Positions 15,607 through 25,245 of a stretch of DNA of 64,000 nt are shown piece after piece (within the stretch, counting starts at the first letter, position 1; each line of letters begins with the position of its first letter). The stretch is taken from positions 42,425 through 106,424 of the forward strand of contig NZ_FTMS01000015.1 in NCBI RefSeq assembly GCF_900156105.1. Direction: 5' to 3'. Under the pieces are notes generated by a model. The model searched no databases. It saw only the letters and a program-made list of their open reading frames with translations, and had not been told where the DNA came from. Position numbers and translations under genes: made by a program. This DNA comes from Alkalispirochaeta americana. Its GTDB lineage: Bacteria > Spirochaetota > Spirochaetia > DSM-27196 > Alkalispirochaetaceae.

Positions 15607-18236
15607 TCCCCGCGGGATGAATCACCCAGGGATATTCCCTGGGGAGACTCCTTCTCTGCCGCCGGGGCAGAGACCTCGGAGGCTTCAGGGCTTCCAGAGT
15701 TCTCAGGCTTTTCTGAAGAACCGGTGCGCTTCTTTGCCTTCCTCCGGAAGGTAAAGGCTCCGTTGCGCACACCTACCAGGATATGATCTCCCTCGCCGAA
15801 GCGACGGCGCAGGAGATCCATCGCCAGGGGATCCTCGATCTCCCGCTGGATGGTACGGCGCAGGGGGCGCGCTCCGTATTTCACATCGTAGCCGCGCTCG
15901 ATCAGCAGATCTCTGGCGGAGCGAGTCACCTCCAGGGTGATATCCCGCTCGGCCAGACGTGTCTGCATATCTCCCAGAAGAATTTCCAGGATTGAACGAA
16001 CCTGCGGATCCGAGAGACTATGAAACACCACAATCTCGTCAACCCGGTTTATGAACTCCGGACGGAACTGCTTGCGAAGCTCATTCATCGCCGATGCGCG
16101 GATCTCCCGGTACTCCAGAAGCCCCTCGTTGGAGCGGAACCCCACCGAGGCATCCCTGGTTATCTCACGAGCTCCGGCGTTGGACGTCATAATGAGAACG
16201 GTGTTTCTGAAGCTTACCTTGTGGCCCAGATTATCCTGGAGCTCTCCCTCTTCCAGAATCTGCAGGAGCAGGTTAAACACATCGGGATGGGCTTTTTCGA
16301 TCTCGTCCAGAAGCACGACGCTGTAGGGCTTCCTGCGGATTTTCTCGGTGAGAACGCCTCCTTCTTCGTAGCCGACATATCCCGGGGGTGCTCCCACAAG
16401 GCGGGAGACATTGTGCTTCTCCATGTAATCAGACATATCTATCCTGATGAGGGCGTCGGACGTCCCAAAGAGAAACTCCGCCAGCGATTTGGCCAGCAGG
16501 CTTTTTCCAACCCCCGTGGGCCCCAGAAAGATGAAAGACCCCATGGGCCGCTCGGGGGCACTCAGCCCCGTCCGGGACCGCCGAATCGCTGAAGCGATCC
16601 CCTGAATAGCCTCATCCTGTCCGATCACACTCCGGTGGAGATCCTTCTCTATATCAAGAAGGCGCTCGCTTTCGCTCTGGGCAATCCGGACCAGAGGGAT
16701 GCCGGTAATCTCGCTGAGGACGTAATTAATGTCTTCTGCATCGACAACGCTCTGCTCGCTCCGCAGCGTCACCCGCCAGTGGCTCCTGAGTTGCTCCACC
16801 CGATCTTTGAGTTGGCGCACCTCGTCCCGGACAGCAGCAGCCCGCTCATAGTTCTGGCTGTTGACCAGGGCGATCTTCTCGCTGTTCAGTTGTTCAATGT
16901 GCCGTTCCAGCTCGGCGATCTCCGTAGGTCGGACACTGTTGGATATCCGTTTCCGGCTTCCCGCTTCATCGATCAGATCGATCGCCTTGTCGGGCAGAAA
17001 GCGATCTGCTATGTAGCGTCTGGACATAACCGAGGCAACCTCCAGGGCTCCCGGCGTATACGAAACGTTATGATGCTCCTCATAGCGTTCCTTGATCCCC
17101 CGGAGGATCTCGATCGTTTCTTCCACCGAGGGTTCCGGAACGATGACTGACTGGAACCGCCGCTCCAGGGCTGCGTCTTTCTCGATGTATTTCTTGTATT
17201 CATTCAGGGTAGTCGCGCCGATGCACTGCATCTCTCCCCGCGAAAGGGCTGGTTTAAGCATATTGCTGGCATCGATCGCGCCTTCGGCCCCACCGGCTCC
17301 GATGATGGTATGAAGCTCGTCTATGAAGAGGATGACGTTACCGCTGTTGGTGATCTCCTTCATGACCCGCTTCAGCCGCTCTTCAAACTCACCCCGATAT
17401 TTGGTGCCCGCTATGAGGCTCGCCAGATCCAGCGTGAGAACCCGCTTGCCCATCAACACCTCGGGAGCCGTCCCATTGACGATTTCCTGGGCAAGGCCCT
17501 CCACGATGGCGGTTTTTCCCACCCCCGGCTCTCCAATGAGAACGGGATTGTTCTTGGTTCGTCGGGCCAGAATCTGAATGACCCGCTCGATTTCACGCTT
17601 TCGCCCCACCACCGGATCCAGGCGGTTATCCCGAGCCAGAGAGGTGAGATCACGGGCAAACTCATCCAGAGTCGGGGTCGCCTTCTTTCCCGCCTGGGCG
17701 GTAGAAACCCTGCGCCGCCCCGCGCCTCCGGTGCTTCCCTGAGCACTGCCTGATCCGGAACCCGCGGCTGCTCCCGCAGGAGAACTTCCCCGGGATTCGC
17801 CGCCGCTCAAATCAACAATGACCTCACGGAGCATATCCACGGTCACACCAAACTGATCCAGAAAGAAGGAGGTCTTGCTCTCGTGCTCGCGACAGCAGGC
17901 AAGAAGGAGATGCTCGGTACCGATATACTCGTGGCCCAGATTTCGGGCTTCCTCAGCTGAATCCTCCAGAACCTTGCGCCCCCGCGACGAGGGAGGGACA
18001 TCCCCCAGGGTAAACCCCCCGCGTTTCTTGGGAATGGAGTTCTCCAACTCGATCTGCATCTTGGCAGGATCGATCATCACCTTCTCAAGGGCTTTGTAGC
18101 CGAGCCCTCCCCCTTCTTTGAGGATCGCCAGCATGATATGCTCGGGCAAGAGTTGCTCCGAATGAAACCGCTTCGCCTCATCCTGGGCAAGTATCTGCAA
18201 AACCCGCTGGGCTCGTTGTGTCAATCCTTTAAACAT
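15603..18236 (-). CDS. clpC: ATP-dependent Clp protease ATP-binding subunit ClpC
   Basis: An 877-residue AAA+ unfoldase that feeds proteins to ClpP. In order: a double Clp-N repeat (1-145, [19 protein letters not shown]), a Gly/Ser-rich linker, the first AAA module (GEPGVGKT near 240), a UVR/M-domain ([27 protein letters not shown] near 455-490), a second AAA module (GPTGVGKS near 570) and a polar tail (about the last 50 residues, ending [14 protein letters not shown]...) longer than usual. The start is 4 nt after the mcsB stop and preceded by CAGGAGTAGGAAG. It is the last gene of mcsA-mcsB-clpC. No ctsR is in the cluster and none of its usual heptad operator repeats were seen. Confidence 0.95.
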   Translation of the reverse strand: MFKGLTQRAQRVLQILAQDEAKRFHSEQLLPEHIMLAILKEGGGLGYKALEKVMIDPAKMQIELENSIPKKRGGFTLGDVPPSSRGRKVLEDSAEEARNLGHEYIGTEHLLLACCREHESKTSFFLDQFGVTVDMLREVIVDLSGGESRGSSPAGAAAGSGSGSAQGSTGGAGRRRVSTAQAGKKATPTLDEFARDLTSLARDNRLDPVVGRKREIERVIQILARRTKNNPVLIGEPGVGKTAIVEGLAQEIVNGTAPEVLMGKRVLTLDLASLIAGTKYRGEFEERLKRVMKEITNSGNVILFIDELHTIIGAGGAEGAIDASNMLKPALSRGEMQCIGATTLNEYKKYIEKDAALERRFQSVIVPEPSVEETIEILRGIKERYEEHHNVSYTPGALEVASVMSRRYIADRFLPDKAIDLIDEAGSRKRISNSVRPTEIAELERHIEQLNSEKIALVNSQNYERAAAVRDEVRQLKDRVEQLRSHWRVTLRSEQSVVDAEDINYVLSEITGIPLVRIAQSESERLLDIEKDLHRSVIGQDEAIQGIASAIRRSRTGLSAPERPMGSFIFLGPTGVGKSLLAKSLAEFLFGTSDALIRIDMSDYMEKHNVSRLVGAPPGYVGYEEGGVLTEKIRRKPYSVVLLDEIEKAHPDVFNLLLQILEEGELQDNLGHKVSFRNTVLIMTSNAGAREITRDASVGFRSNEGLLEYREIRASAMNELRKQFRPEFINRVDEIVVFHSLSDPQVRSILEILLGDMQTRLAERDITLEVTRSARDLLIERGYDVKYGARPLRRTIQREIEDPLAMDLLRRRFGEGDHILVGVRNGAFTFRRKAKKRTGSSEKPENSGSPEASEVSAPAAEKESPQGISLGDSSRGD

Positions 18237-18240
18237 CTTC

Positions 18241-19305
18241 CTACTCCTGTTGCGCCGTTGCGGCTCTCAGCATCTCTCTGATCAGCATGGCCCGTCGCGC
18301 GTCAAGGCTCTCACGGGTATTCTCGTCCTTTTTTTCCGAGAACACCACCACTGAACTATCACAAGCGGCAAAAAAAAGATTCGTGACCTCTGGGCAGGCC
18401 ACGCCGTCGATCAAACCACAGGCAGCTCCCAGGCGGACCAGACCAATCTGTTCCATAGCCTCATGGCGAGGCAAAACCCGAGCGAAAGAGAGCACTCCCA
18501 ACGCCCGGTGAACCGCATCCTCCAGCTCGTGCCGGTGATCCTGGAGGAGCAAATCCCTAGCCTTCCGCTCATAATATACTAACCGCTCTACCAGGGTAGC
18601 AAGTTCTGCCGCCGTTTCATCCTCGGACTCACCAAAAGAAGCCGGGCAGGCAAGTCGATACAGCGAAGGATGGATACCATCCTCCCCTGGCAGGGGATGG
18701 ATCAAAACCCGCGAACTCCCTTTCGGGGGAATCCCCTTGCCCTGTCGTGGCAACCCCTGGGCCCCCTGCTGAAGAGCGGGCAGAAACAGGACCGCCCCGG
18801 CGGTGAGGCCCGTTCCAACCCGGTGAAGGTGCGGCGAGAGATAGCCCAACCGGAGTGATACTGCGTAGGAGAGATGCTCTTCCAGAAGCCGATCAAGGAG
18901 AGAGGCTTTCTCCTGGGCCATCTCCGGAGCCCACCCCCCCGACGTTCCCTGGATGGTCACGTGATCTTCGCCTCCGAGGCGAATCATCTCTTCTTCGCCC
19001 GGGGAGACGATAGAGAAGGAGGTCTCTTCTTCCCCGGCCAGGATTCCCCGGACCGAGAAAAAACGGCGGACTTCAGGGATCAGACGGGGGCCGTCAATTA
19101 CGTAATACTCCTCGGGAAGGGCCGTTCCTGCCTGTTCAACCCGCCGTCGCACTTCCCGGCGTTCGGCCTCTCCAGCACCCTCGTTGAACGGAATATCCGC
19201 CAGGTTTCGTCCCAGCTCCACTATGGTGGCCACCACCACATCGCTGTCCGGCCCGGCGTGAGAAAACCACCCTTGAGGAGATGGAACTGCCCTATGAATC
19301 AGCAT
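18241..19305 (-). CDS. mcsB: McsB homologue with catalytic residues lost (pseudo-arginine kinase)
   Basis: A 354-residue protein in the ATP:guanido phosphotransferase fold. In Firmicutes McsB phosphorylates arginines and marks proteins for ClpCP. Homology is clear: [14 protein letters not shown] at the N-terminus, GYL...VGTGL..., LFLPAL, and [33 protein letters not shown] toward the C-terminus. But the active-site motifs are degenerate: SSRIRLARN is ATIVELGRN (26-34), the EDHIRIQ motif is EDHVTIQ (113-119), the catalytic cysteine of GYLTSCPTNVGTG is His159, the following Arg of GTG(L/M)RAS is Thr168, and the RGxYGEGSE segment is absent. It is therefore unlikely to be a kinase and may act as a scaffold or ClpC regulator. 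The ATG overlaps the mcsA end by 14 nt. Confidence 0.82.
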   Translation of the reverse strand: MLIHRAVPSPQGWFSHAGPDSDVVVATIVELGRNLADIPFNEGAGEAERREVRRRVEQAGTALPEEYYVIDGPRLIPEVRRFFSVRGILAGEEETSFSIVSPGEEEMIRLGGEDHVTIQGTSGGWAPEMAQEKASLLDRLLEEHLSYAVSLRLGYLSPHLHRVGTGLTAGAVLFLPALQQGAQGLPRQGKGIPPKGSSRVLIHPLPGEDGIHPSLYRLACPASFGESEDETAAELATLVERLVYYERKARDLLLQDHRHELEDAVHRALGVLSFARVLPRHEAMEQIGLVRLGAACGLIDGVACPEVTNLFFAACDSSVVVFSEKKDENTRESLDARRAMLIREMLRAATAQQE

Positions 19306-19801
19306 GGTCAGATATGTCAGAGGCAGCCGGAGCATCCAGGGAGAGCTCCTGGAGCTGGTCCCTGAGGAGCGCAGCCGACTCGAAATCCTCCTGCTCCACT
19401 GCCAGAGAGAGGCGGTGGAGCACACGCTCCCGCTCCACAAAGATCCGGCGGTAGCGGGCGAGCCGTTGCGGCAACCGTCCCTGGTGGGACGCATCTTCCC
19501 GGTGGAGCCGAAGAATGCGATCAATCGCCTGGTCAAAAAGAGCGTAACATTCGGAACACCCCACCCGGTGGCGGAGGACAACGTCCCGCAAGGTGGTTCC
19601 GCAACGCGGACAAGCCTGGCTGGTCCGGGGACCACAGCGATGCCAGGCAAAAACTCCCTCGAAAAGATACGCCACCGAGGGGCAGCCCTCCTGAAGACCC
19701 GCCACACCCAATTCCTGCGCTTCCTGAAGCGACAGGTCGCGCTGTTGTCGCGCGGCCCCCTTCATTCGTATCAGGGTATACCGTCGATCCCGTCGTTTCA
19801 T
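19292..19801 (-). CDS. mcsA: McsA-like UVR-motif zinc protein with reduced N-terminus
   Basis: A 169-residue protein, first of the mcsA-mcsB-clpC operon. McsA activates the McsB kinase and links it to ClpC. Here ACPRCGTTLRDVVLRHRVGCSECY (CxxC at 64-67 and 82-85) matches the second zinc module of McsA, and ERVLHRLSLAVEQEDFESAALLRDQLQEL near 120-155 is a UVR domain. The first zinc module, normally a pair of CxxC within the first 35 residues, is missing and replaced by a stretch with only lone cysteines (C40, C56). The ATG at 19801 (MKRRDRR) has TAGACT 7 nt upstream; a later ATG (MKGAARQ) is possible. Confidence 0.8.
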   Translation of the reverse strand: MKRRDRRYTLIRMKGAARQQRDLSLQEAQELGVAGLQEGCPSVAYLFEGVFAWHRCGPRTSQACPRCGTTLRDVVLRHRVGCSECYALFDQAIDRILRLHREDASHQGRLPQRLARYRRIFVERERVLHRLSLAVEQEDFESAALLRDQLQELSLDAPAASDISDHADS

Positions 19802-19808
19802 CGACGTA

Positions 19809-19837
19809 AGTCTACCACGGTGGTTGTCATTAACCAA
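19809..19837 (-). promoter_or_regulatory. Promoter of mcsA-mcsB-clpC, leaderless arrangement
   Basis: On the minus strand TTGGTT (19832-19837), 17-bp spacer, TAGACT (19809-19814), then 7 nt to the mcsA ATG. No ribosome binding site. No CtsR-type or HrcA-type operator is visible. Confidence 0.5.
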
Positions 19838-19927
19838 TCATCCACCCGATCATTCCGGCGAAACTCCCGGCCGTCTGCAGCACGCCGCCTGCCCCACACC
19901 ACCAGGGCAGCGCACCCGGACCCCGCC

Positions 19928-21259
19928 TCAGCCATGATTTCGCAGAACCCGATCGGGCAAAAGCGAAGCGGCCCGACGTGCCGGCAACACAGCCGCACAC
20001 AAAGCGAAGAGGAGAGCCAGAAAGATCGAGAAGAAGAGAGCTGGAAAAGAAAGCTCCACCGGTATCTGTTCAAGATAAAAATCGGCACTGAAGAGATCTA
20101 CCTCTCTTCCCGCAAAGAACCCTGCCATGTTTTCGAAGGCCTGGAGAACCTCATTCAGATGGAGCGAGAGAACTGTGCCCAGAAGCACACCCAGAACCGC
20201 GCCACCGAACCCGATGACACCTCCGCACAGGAGAAAAATGCCACCCGTCTGGCGAGCAGACATCCCCGTGGCCCGAAGAATGGCGATATCCTCTTCTTTT
20301 TCCACCACCAGAAGGATCAGCGCCGAAGAAATATTAACAGCAGCCACGGCGACAATCAGGGCCATCACAAAGGCAAGCAAGTTCCGGCTTGTAAGGAATG
20401 AAATATAGCGCCCCTCTTCCAGCCAGTACCAGGTGTAGGTTGCCCATTGGTTACCCAGAAGCTCTCGCAGAGCTTCCCAGGTGGCCTTCATCTCTGTCCG
20501 CTCACTCCCCGCCAGAAGGCCCTCGGGGCCACGCTGAAAGAGGGGATTGTTCAGTGCGAAGGGATGATCCACCTTTATTCCCAGAATCGTGTTGACCGAT
20601 TCGGGAGGAATAACCCGCCGCCCCCGATCAGCATCAATGAAAACCCAGAGCCGATCAAGATCGCGATATCCCGTGGATACCACCCCCGTGACCAGAAACC
20701 GGCTCACCCGGGGGAGCATGCGCCCCTCACCCAGAGGGCGCACCGTCAGGAGACGAACCTCCTCCCCGGGGGAAACGCCGAGACGATTTGCCACATCAAC
20801 GCCCAGAACAATCCCCTGATCCTGTTTCAGATCAAAACTCCCGGCCTGAACCTCCAGAAAGGCCCGCACCCCCGGATCATCGTCCCAGAACGCCTGGGGA
20901 ACTGCCCGAAGCGTTACCCCGCTCCGGCCTTCGTCGGAATAGATCAGCCCGAATCCCTGATGCTCTATCAGGGTGGATTGCACTCCCGGAAGCTCGCGCA
21001 CCTGCCGGGAAAACCGATGCCATTCGTCCTCGGACAGTTCCTTCTGAGGCAGGGCCTGAATATGATAACTGCCCGTCTCGATAAAGCGCTCCACGATTCC
21101 CCGAATCATCCCGTCCGCCACGTGCTGGACCACTACCAGCGGAACCAGGCTGATCGCCACGGCAAGAACAGCTCCGATCAGCCGGCCCTGCCCCCGGCGA
21201 GCGCCGGGAGCGCCCGAGAGAAAGCGAAAAGCCACCAGGATCAGTCCGAAACGAGGCAT
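19928..21259 (-). CDS. LolC/LolE-type ABC transporter permease
   Basis: A 443-residue integral membrane protein of the lipoprotein-releasing permease family: one N-terminal TM segment (RLIGAVLAVAISLVPLVVVQHVADGM), a large periplasmic domain (about 60-280), then three C-terminal TM segments of the FtsX type (VALIVAVAAVNISSALILLVVEKEEDIAILRATGMS). The EKEEDIAILRATG coupling loop is diagnostic. With LolD and the second permease it would release lipoproteins from the inner membrane for transfer to the outer membrane. The ATG at 21259 (MPRFGL) overlaps the lolD 3' end by 19 nt and is preceded by GGAGCAGG. Confidence 0.85.
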   Translation of the reverse strand: MPRFGLILVAFRFLSGAPGARRGQGRLIGAVLAVAISLVPLVVVQHVADGMIRGIVERFIETGSYHIQALPQKELSEDEWHRFSRQVRELPGVQSTLIEHQGFGLIYSDEGRSGVTLRAVPQAFWDDDPGVRAFLEVQAGSFDLKQDQGIVLGVDVANRLGVSPGEEVRLLTVRPLGEGRMLPRVSRFLVTGVVSTGYRDLDRLWVFIDADRGRRVIPPESVNTILGIKVDHPFALNNPLFQRGPEGLLAGSERTEMKATWEALRELLGNQWATYTWYWLEEGRYISFLTSRNLLAFVMALIVAVAAVNISSALILLVVEKEEDIAILRATGMSARQTGGIFLLCGGVIGFGGAVLGVLLGTVLSLHLNEVLQAFENMAGFFAGREVDLFSADFYLEQIPVELSFPALFFSIFLALLFALCAAVLPARRAASLLPDRVLRNHG

Positions 21260-21951
21260 CCCTGCTCCAAATGAAAGGACCGCATCGTCCGTCGAGCCAG
21301 ACACATATCGTGGGTGACAATAATCAGAGTCTTGCCGTATTCCGAGACCAGCCCGAAAAGAACCTCCTCCAGACGCTGGGAGTTGGCATCATCCAGATTC
21401 CCCGTGGGTTCATCGGCCAGAACCACCTCGGGATCGTTGATCAAGGCCCGGGCGGCGGCAACCCGCTGCCGCTCTCCTCCGGAAAGCTGTGGAGGAAGAT
21501 GATGAAGGCGATCCTGGAGCCCCACCTGACCGAGAAGTTCCCTGGCCCGCTGCGATGCCTCTTCCCGGCGGCGATTCTGCATAAGCGCCGGAAGCATCAC
21601 GTTCTCGAGAACCGAGAAATCCTTGAGAAGGTAGTGAAACTGAAAGACCAGCCCCACCGTCCGGGCCCGGTACTGGGTCAGGGCATCTTCATCAAGCTCT
21701 TCTACCCGGTGCGACCCCACAAGGATCTCTCCCCGATCCGGAAGATCCAGCCCCGCCATAAGGCTCAGGAGGGTACTCTTGCCGCATCCACTCTCCCCGG
21801 TAACCGCCACAACCTCACCTGGCAAGACGGAGAACGAGACATCCCGGAGAACCTCCAGGCGTTCTTCTCCGTTGGGGAAACTTTTTTGAACACCCTGTAC
21901 CGCAACTGCCACACCCCGGGAAGGCTCTCCCGAGAGGGGTTTTTCCTTCAT
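21241..21951 (-). CDS. lolD: Lipoprotein-releasing ABC transporter ATPase LolD
   Basis: A 236-residue ABC ATPase. Walker A GESGCGKST (52-60), Q-loop in VFQFHYLLKDFSVLENVMLPAL, signature LSGGERQRVAAARAL, Walker B VVLADEPTGNLD and the switch His in IIVTHD. The FQFHYLL...LENVMLPAL segment and the position between two LolC/E-type permeases support LolD over other MacB-like exporters. The ATG follows AAGGAGGCGTG. It energises transfer of lipoproteins out of the inner membrane; this genome fragment encodes several lipoprotein substrates. Confidence 0.9.
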   Translation of the reverse strand: MKEKPLSGEPSRGVAVAVQGVQKSFPNGEERLEVLRDVSFSVLPGEVVAVTGESGCGKSTLLSLMAGLDLPDRGEILVGSHRVEELDEDALTQYRARTVGLVFQFHYLLKDFSVLENVMLPALMQNRRREEASQRARELLGQVGLQDRLHHLPPQLSGGERQRVAAARALINDPEVVLADEPTGNLDDANSQRLEEVLFGLVSEYGKTLIIVTHDMCLARRTMRSFHLEQGCLVSD

Positions 21952-22071
21952 CACGCCTCCTTCATCCAGCCCTGAATCCTGCCCTGCGTTCTGCCATATC
22001 GGCTTTCACCAGCTCTTTTCTCGCGTCCATCAGGTTGCAGTTCACTTTCCGCCCCCTGCCAGAGATCTTCC

Positions 22072-23337
22072 CTAGCGGGATCGCAGGAGCTCCATGGGCC
22101 GATATTCCGCCACAGCCCGCACGGCCATCATCGCCGAGAACACCGAAACCCCCGTGGCCCCCAGACAAACCAGGAAGAGCTCTTCCGGAAAGATCCGCAC
22201 CGGCACCTCCTGAATATAGAAATGGGAAGGAGAAAAGATACGGGCCCCCCGCTGCAGGAAGAAGCCGGAAAGCGTTTCAAGAGCTGCAAATATCTCGTTC
22301 ACGTTCAGCGCCAGGAAGAGACCGCCCAAAAGTCCCAGGGCAGAACCCACCACGCCGATCATCCACCCTTCCAGAATGAAAACCGAACGGACACTCCGAT
22401 CCGGAGCACCCAGCGCACGAAGAATTGCGATATCCTCGCTACGCTCCAGGATGCTTCGCCTCAGGAGCTGGTAGATATTGCCCGAAACAACCAGGAAGAT
22501 CAAACTGATCAAAAGAGTCATCATTCCCTTTTCTGCACGCAGGGCCCCAAAGATGCCCCGATTGAAAACACGCCACGACACAAGAGGATAGCCCGGACCC
22601 ACTTTGCGGGAGATCAACTCCGCTGCTGCCTGATCGCCGTAGCGGTTATCCAGTTTGACCCCTAAAACCAGCTCTTCCCGAGCTTTCAGATCCTCTGCGG
22701 CTGTGGCCAGAGAGACAAAGGCCCACCCCAGATCATAATCAAGGTACCCCGTCCGGAAGATGCCCCGTATCTCCAGGGCCTCTTCAGCAGGCCGAAGTCC
22801 GCCCCCGGGAATATGAGTCACCGCCAGCGTGTCCCCCAGGCGAACGCCCAGACTTCGCGCCAGTTGCTGACCGACAACAACGCCTCCCCGGGATCGGAGG
22901 TCGAAATCTCCCTCAACTATTTTCAGTTGATCCGCCGCTCCGGGATCCTGCTGGAGCCAGTCGGGAGGAACCGCCCGAATCACCGCCCCCCGAGGCTCGG
23001 CCCAATAGCCGCGCACCAGAGTTTGCAACTCCGCCGAGACCGTCACGGAGCGGACCCCCCGCAAGGGGCGAAGGAGATCGGCCACCTCTTCGGCCCGATC
23101 AGGGGAATCTGCCGAGTAGGGCGTATACAGCCGCAGATGAGACGAGTTCACCTCAAGAATGTTCTCTATCATTCCCATCTGGAAGCCGTTCATCACCGCC
23201 AGAACCGCCACCAGGGTGGTGACCCCTGCGGCAATACCCAAGATGGAGAAAAGTCCGGCCCCGCCACCGCGGGATCGTCGGGCCACCAGGAGGCGTCGCG
23301 AGACAAACACAATCCAGCCGAGTCCCTTCATGGCCAT
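22072..23337 (-). CDS. LolC/LolE-type ABC transporter permease
   Basis: A 421-residue permease with the same plan as its partner at 19928-21259: an N-terminal TM segment (GLFSILGIAAGVTTLVAVLAVMNGF; the MNGF following the TM is typical of LolC/E), a periplasmic domain with VVVGQQLARSLGVRLGD, then three C-terminal TM segments starting in MMTLLISLIFLVVSGNIYQLL with RSEDIAILRALGAPDRSV as coupling loop. The start ATG (23337) lies one base after the upstream gene's stop and is preceded by GTGAGGAGTAGA. A 120-bp gap separates it from lolD, with no convincing gene inside. Confidence 0.86.
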   Translation of the reverse strand: MAMKGLGWIVFVSRRLLVARRSRGGGAGLFSILGIAAGVTTLVAVLAVMNGFQMGMIENILEVNSSHLRLYTPYSADSPDRAEEVADLLRPLRGVRSVTVSAELQTLVRGYWAEPRGAVIRAVPPDWLQQDPGAADQLKIVEGDFDLRSRGGVVVGQQLARSLGVRLGDTLAVTHIPGGGLRPAEEALEIRGIFRTGYLDYDLGWAFVSLATAAEDLKAREELVLGVKLDNRYGDQAAAELISRKVGPGYPLVSWRVFNRGIFGALRAEKGMMTLLISLIFLVVSGNIYQLLRRSILERSEDIAILRALGAPDRSVRSVFILEGWMIGVVGSALGLLGGLFLALNVNEIFAALETLSGFFLQRGARIFSPSHFYIQEVPVRIFPEELFLVCLGATGVSVFSAMMAVRAVAEYRPMELLRSR

Positions 23338-23338
23338 T

Positions 23339-24301
23339 CTACTCCTCACCCGCATCTTCCACCGAAGGTCTCTCGGTGCGGACCACCGAGCCATCCAGAA
23401 ATATTTCTCGCTTGATCAAGGTATCATTGGAGAACCATGAACGGAAGAGCTTCTCTCCCTGACGAAAGCGGGTAATCCGGCGCTCCCCCTCACCCATGAG
23501 CTCTTCCTGCTCCACCAGATCATCTCCACGCCAGAGTTCCCGCACCACTTCGCCAGGGCGGAGCGGGTAAAACTGCTCTCGCTCCACCTCGCGGCGCGTC
23601 TCGGTTATGCGCTGGGCCACGGAACCCAGATGGTTCAACTCTATCTGCACAAGCCGCACCCGGCGTCCCTCGCTCCGGGTTTCCTCCCTCACAAGATGAC
23701 CATCCTGATAGCGGCGGAGAATTTCCTGATCCCCCCGGACCTGACGGGATGCCACCAGACGCCCCTCCTCGTAGGTGTACCAGGTATCCTCACGAAGCTC
23801 TCCTGGCACCTCCCGTCGCATATGGAGCGGCAAACCATGACCGTCATAGGCGATCTCACGAACCCCCAGGGCACCCCGGATCGATTCGAACCCCGGCGCG
23901 TCGGGCGCTGCAAAGCGGATCGAGACGCACGCCCCGGCGTTGTCGCAGCGCCGCACTTCCCGCAAAGTCCCCCCTGGCCGGTATCGCAGAAGCTCTTCCC
24001 GAACCATCTCTCCCTGGTAGTACACGAGGCGCCGCTCAAGCCCGCCAGAGGTCGCCTCGGGGAGGCTCACCTTCAAGGACCATCCCTCTCCCGGAGGGAG
24101 AACGTCAAAATCCTCCGTATCAAGGGGCCGAAGCTGCTCACCGTCGGAGTTCGAATAAAACCACCGGGGCTCTCCGGCCCCGGTGCTGGCCGGATACCCC
24201 AGGCCAAAGATCCCCAGGAAGACCACCATCCCCAGGACCACACCACAGGAAGGGCCGGCCCCGGAACGGCATGGTTCAGGGCGCCAGAAGGTCGTCCACA
24301 T
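23339..24301 (-). CDS. Predicted exported protein, unknown function
   Basis: Up to 320 residues. A hydrophobic segment near the N-terminus (GVVLGMVVFLGIFGLGYPAS followed by TGAGEP) looks like a signal peptide; the first 15 or so residues are atypical, so the true start may be an internal GTG or ATG at that segment. The mature part is rich in charged beta-like repeats: YYQGEMVREELLRYRPGGTLREV, YTYEEGRLVASRQV, RYQDGHLVREETRSEG. Such Y-x-x-G-x-L-x-x-E units are reminiscent of YwqK/MORN-like repeats; I would not go further. It lies between ftsY (26-nt overlap with this start) and the first LolC/E-type gene, so it is in the same transcription unit and might serve the outer-envelope pathway. Confidence 0.65.
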   Translation of the reverse strand: MWTTFWRPEPCRSGAGPSCGVVLGMVVFLGIFGLGYPASTGAGEPRWFYSNSDGEQLRPLDTEDFDVLPPGEGWSLKVSLPEATSGGLERRLVYYQGEMVREELLRYRPGGTLREVRRCDNAGACVSIRFAAPDAPGFESIRGALGVREIAYDGHGLPLHMRREVPGELREDTWYTYEEGRLVASRQVRGDQEILRRYQDGHLVREETRSEGRRVRLVQIELNHLGSVAQRITETRREVEREQFYPLRPGEVVRELWRGDDLVEQEELMGEGERRITRFRQGEKLFRSWFSNDTLIKREIFLDGSVVRTERPSVEDAGEE

Positions 24302-25151
24302 AGGCATCAGGAGAGAAACGATGCAAATCCTGATAGGTCTCACCGGTGCCCACCCAGCCACAGCGTAATCCCAACGAGCGCTGGAGGGGAACCAGAACCC
24401 CGCCCCGGGCCGCCGAGTCATACTTGGAGAGGAGAACCGCGTCAACCCCCACAGCCTCGTGGAAAAGCTCGGCCTGGCGGAGAGCGTTCTGCCCGGTTGT
24501 TCCATCTATCACCAGAACTTTTCGGTACACCGCCTCGTCACCGGTGAGTTTTCGGATAATACCGTGGATTTTTTCAAGCTCCCGCACCAGATCGGCCCGA
24601 TTGTGCATCCGTCCCGCCGTATCGGCCAAAACCAGCCGCTCCCCCCGGGACTGGGCGCTGGTGATTGCGTCGTGAATCACCGCTCCCGCATCAGAACCGG
24701 TACCCTGGCGGACGATTCTCACACCCAGACGCTCTGCGTGAAGAGAGAGTTGCTCCACTGCAGCAGCCCTGAAAGTATCTCCCGCAGCCAGAAGCATCCC
24801 TGTCTGCGGCCATTCGCGCTGATACCAGTGGGCAAACTTGGCCAGGTTGGTTGTTTTCCCCACACCGTTGACCCCCAGGAAGAGGACCACGTTCAGGCGC
24901 TGTGGATCCAGATCAAGCTCTGCCGGTGCAAGCCCTTCAAGAAGCAGTTCCCTCAGCCCCTGAAGAATTCCCTCTCGATCCCGGGATCGCCGGGACACCC
25001 GCAACTGGTCAACCAGTTCCACCGTTACAGACGCCCCCAGATCCGCCTCGATCAGGAGATCTTCCAACTCCTCGTAGAAGTCGTCTTCTTCCTTCCCTCC
25101 CAGAGAGAAAAGCTCCCGCAGGCGAGCCCCAAATCGTTTTTTTCCTGCCAT
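24276..25151 (-). CDS. ftsY: Signal recognition particle receptor FtsY
   Basis: A 291-residue SRP GTPase that docks ribosome-nascent chain complexes at the membrane. It has an NG domain only, with a short basic N-terminus in place of the long acidic A domain of E. coli. GVNGVGKT (93-100) is the G1 loop, then AAGDTFRAAAVEQL, ADTAGRMHNRADL (G3), SKYDSAARGG (the G4 equivalent of TKLDGTAKGG) and VGTGE near the end. The TKLD-to-SKYD change is notable but keeps the Lys and Asp. The ATG at 25151 was chosen by family length; upstream sequence in this frame is non-homologous. Confidence 0.93.
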   Translation of the reverse strand: MAGKKRFGARLRELFSLGGKEEDDFYEELEDLLIEADLGASVTVELVDQLRVSRRSRDREGILQGLRELLLEGLAPAELDLDPQRLNVVLFLGVNGVGKTTNLAKFAHWYQREWPQTGMLLAAGDTFRAAAVEQLSLHAERLGVRIVRQGTGSDAGAVIHDAITSAQSRGERLVLADTAGRMHNRADLVRELEKIHGIIRKLTGDEAVYRKVLVIDGTTGQNALRQAELFHEAVGVDAVLLSKYDSAARGGVLVPLQRSLGLRCGWVGTGETYQDLHRFSPDAYVDDLLAP

Positions 25152-25245
25152 TCTGCGCAACCTGTTCCGTTTCCTCTTGTTTTTTTCCCGGTCCCCGCGT
25201 GGGAGGGATCCAGAGACATCTCCCCGGGCTGTGTCACCTCGGAGT

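Noticed and set aside
15603..19801. CtsR- or HrcA-type heat-shock operators for the clpC operon
   Set aside because: Looked for the CtsR heptad pair and for CIRCE upstream of mcsA and found neither.
21962..22168. Small minus-strand frame between the LolC/E-type gene and lolD (end reads MDARKELVKADMAERRAGFRAG)
   Set aside because: Its 5' part overlaps the permease gene; the 27-residue tail with its own GTG could be a leader peptide, but nothing else supports it.
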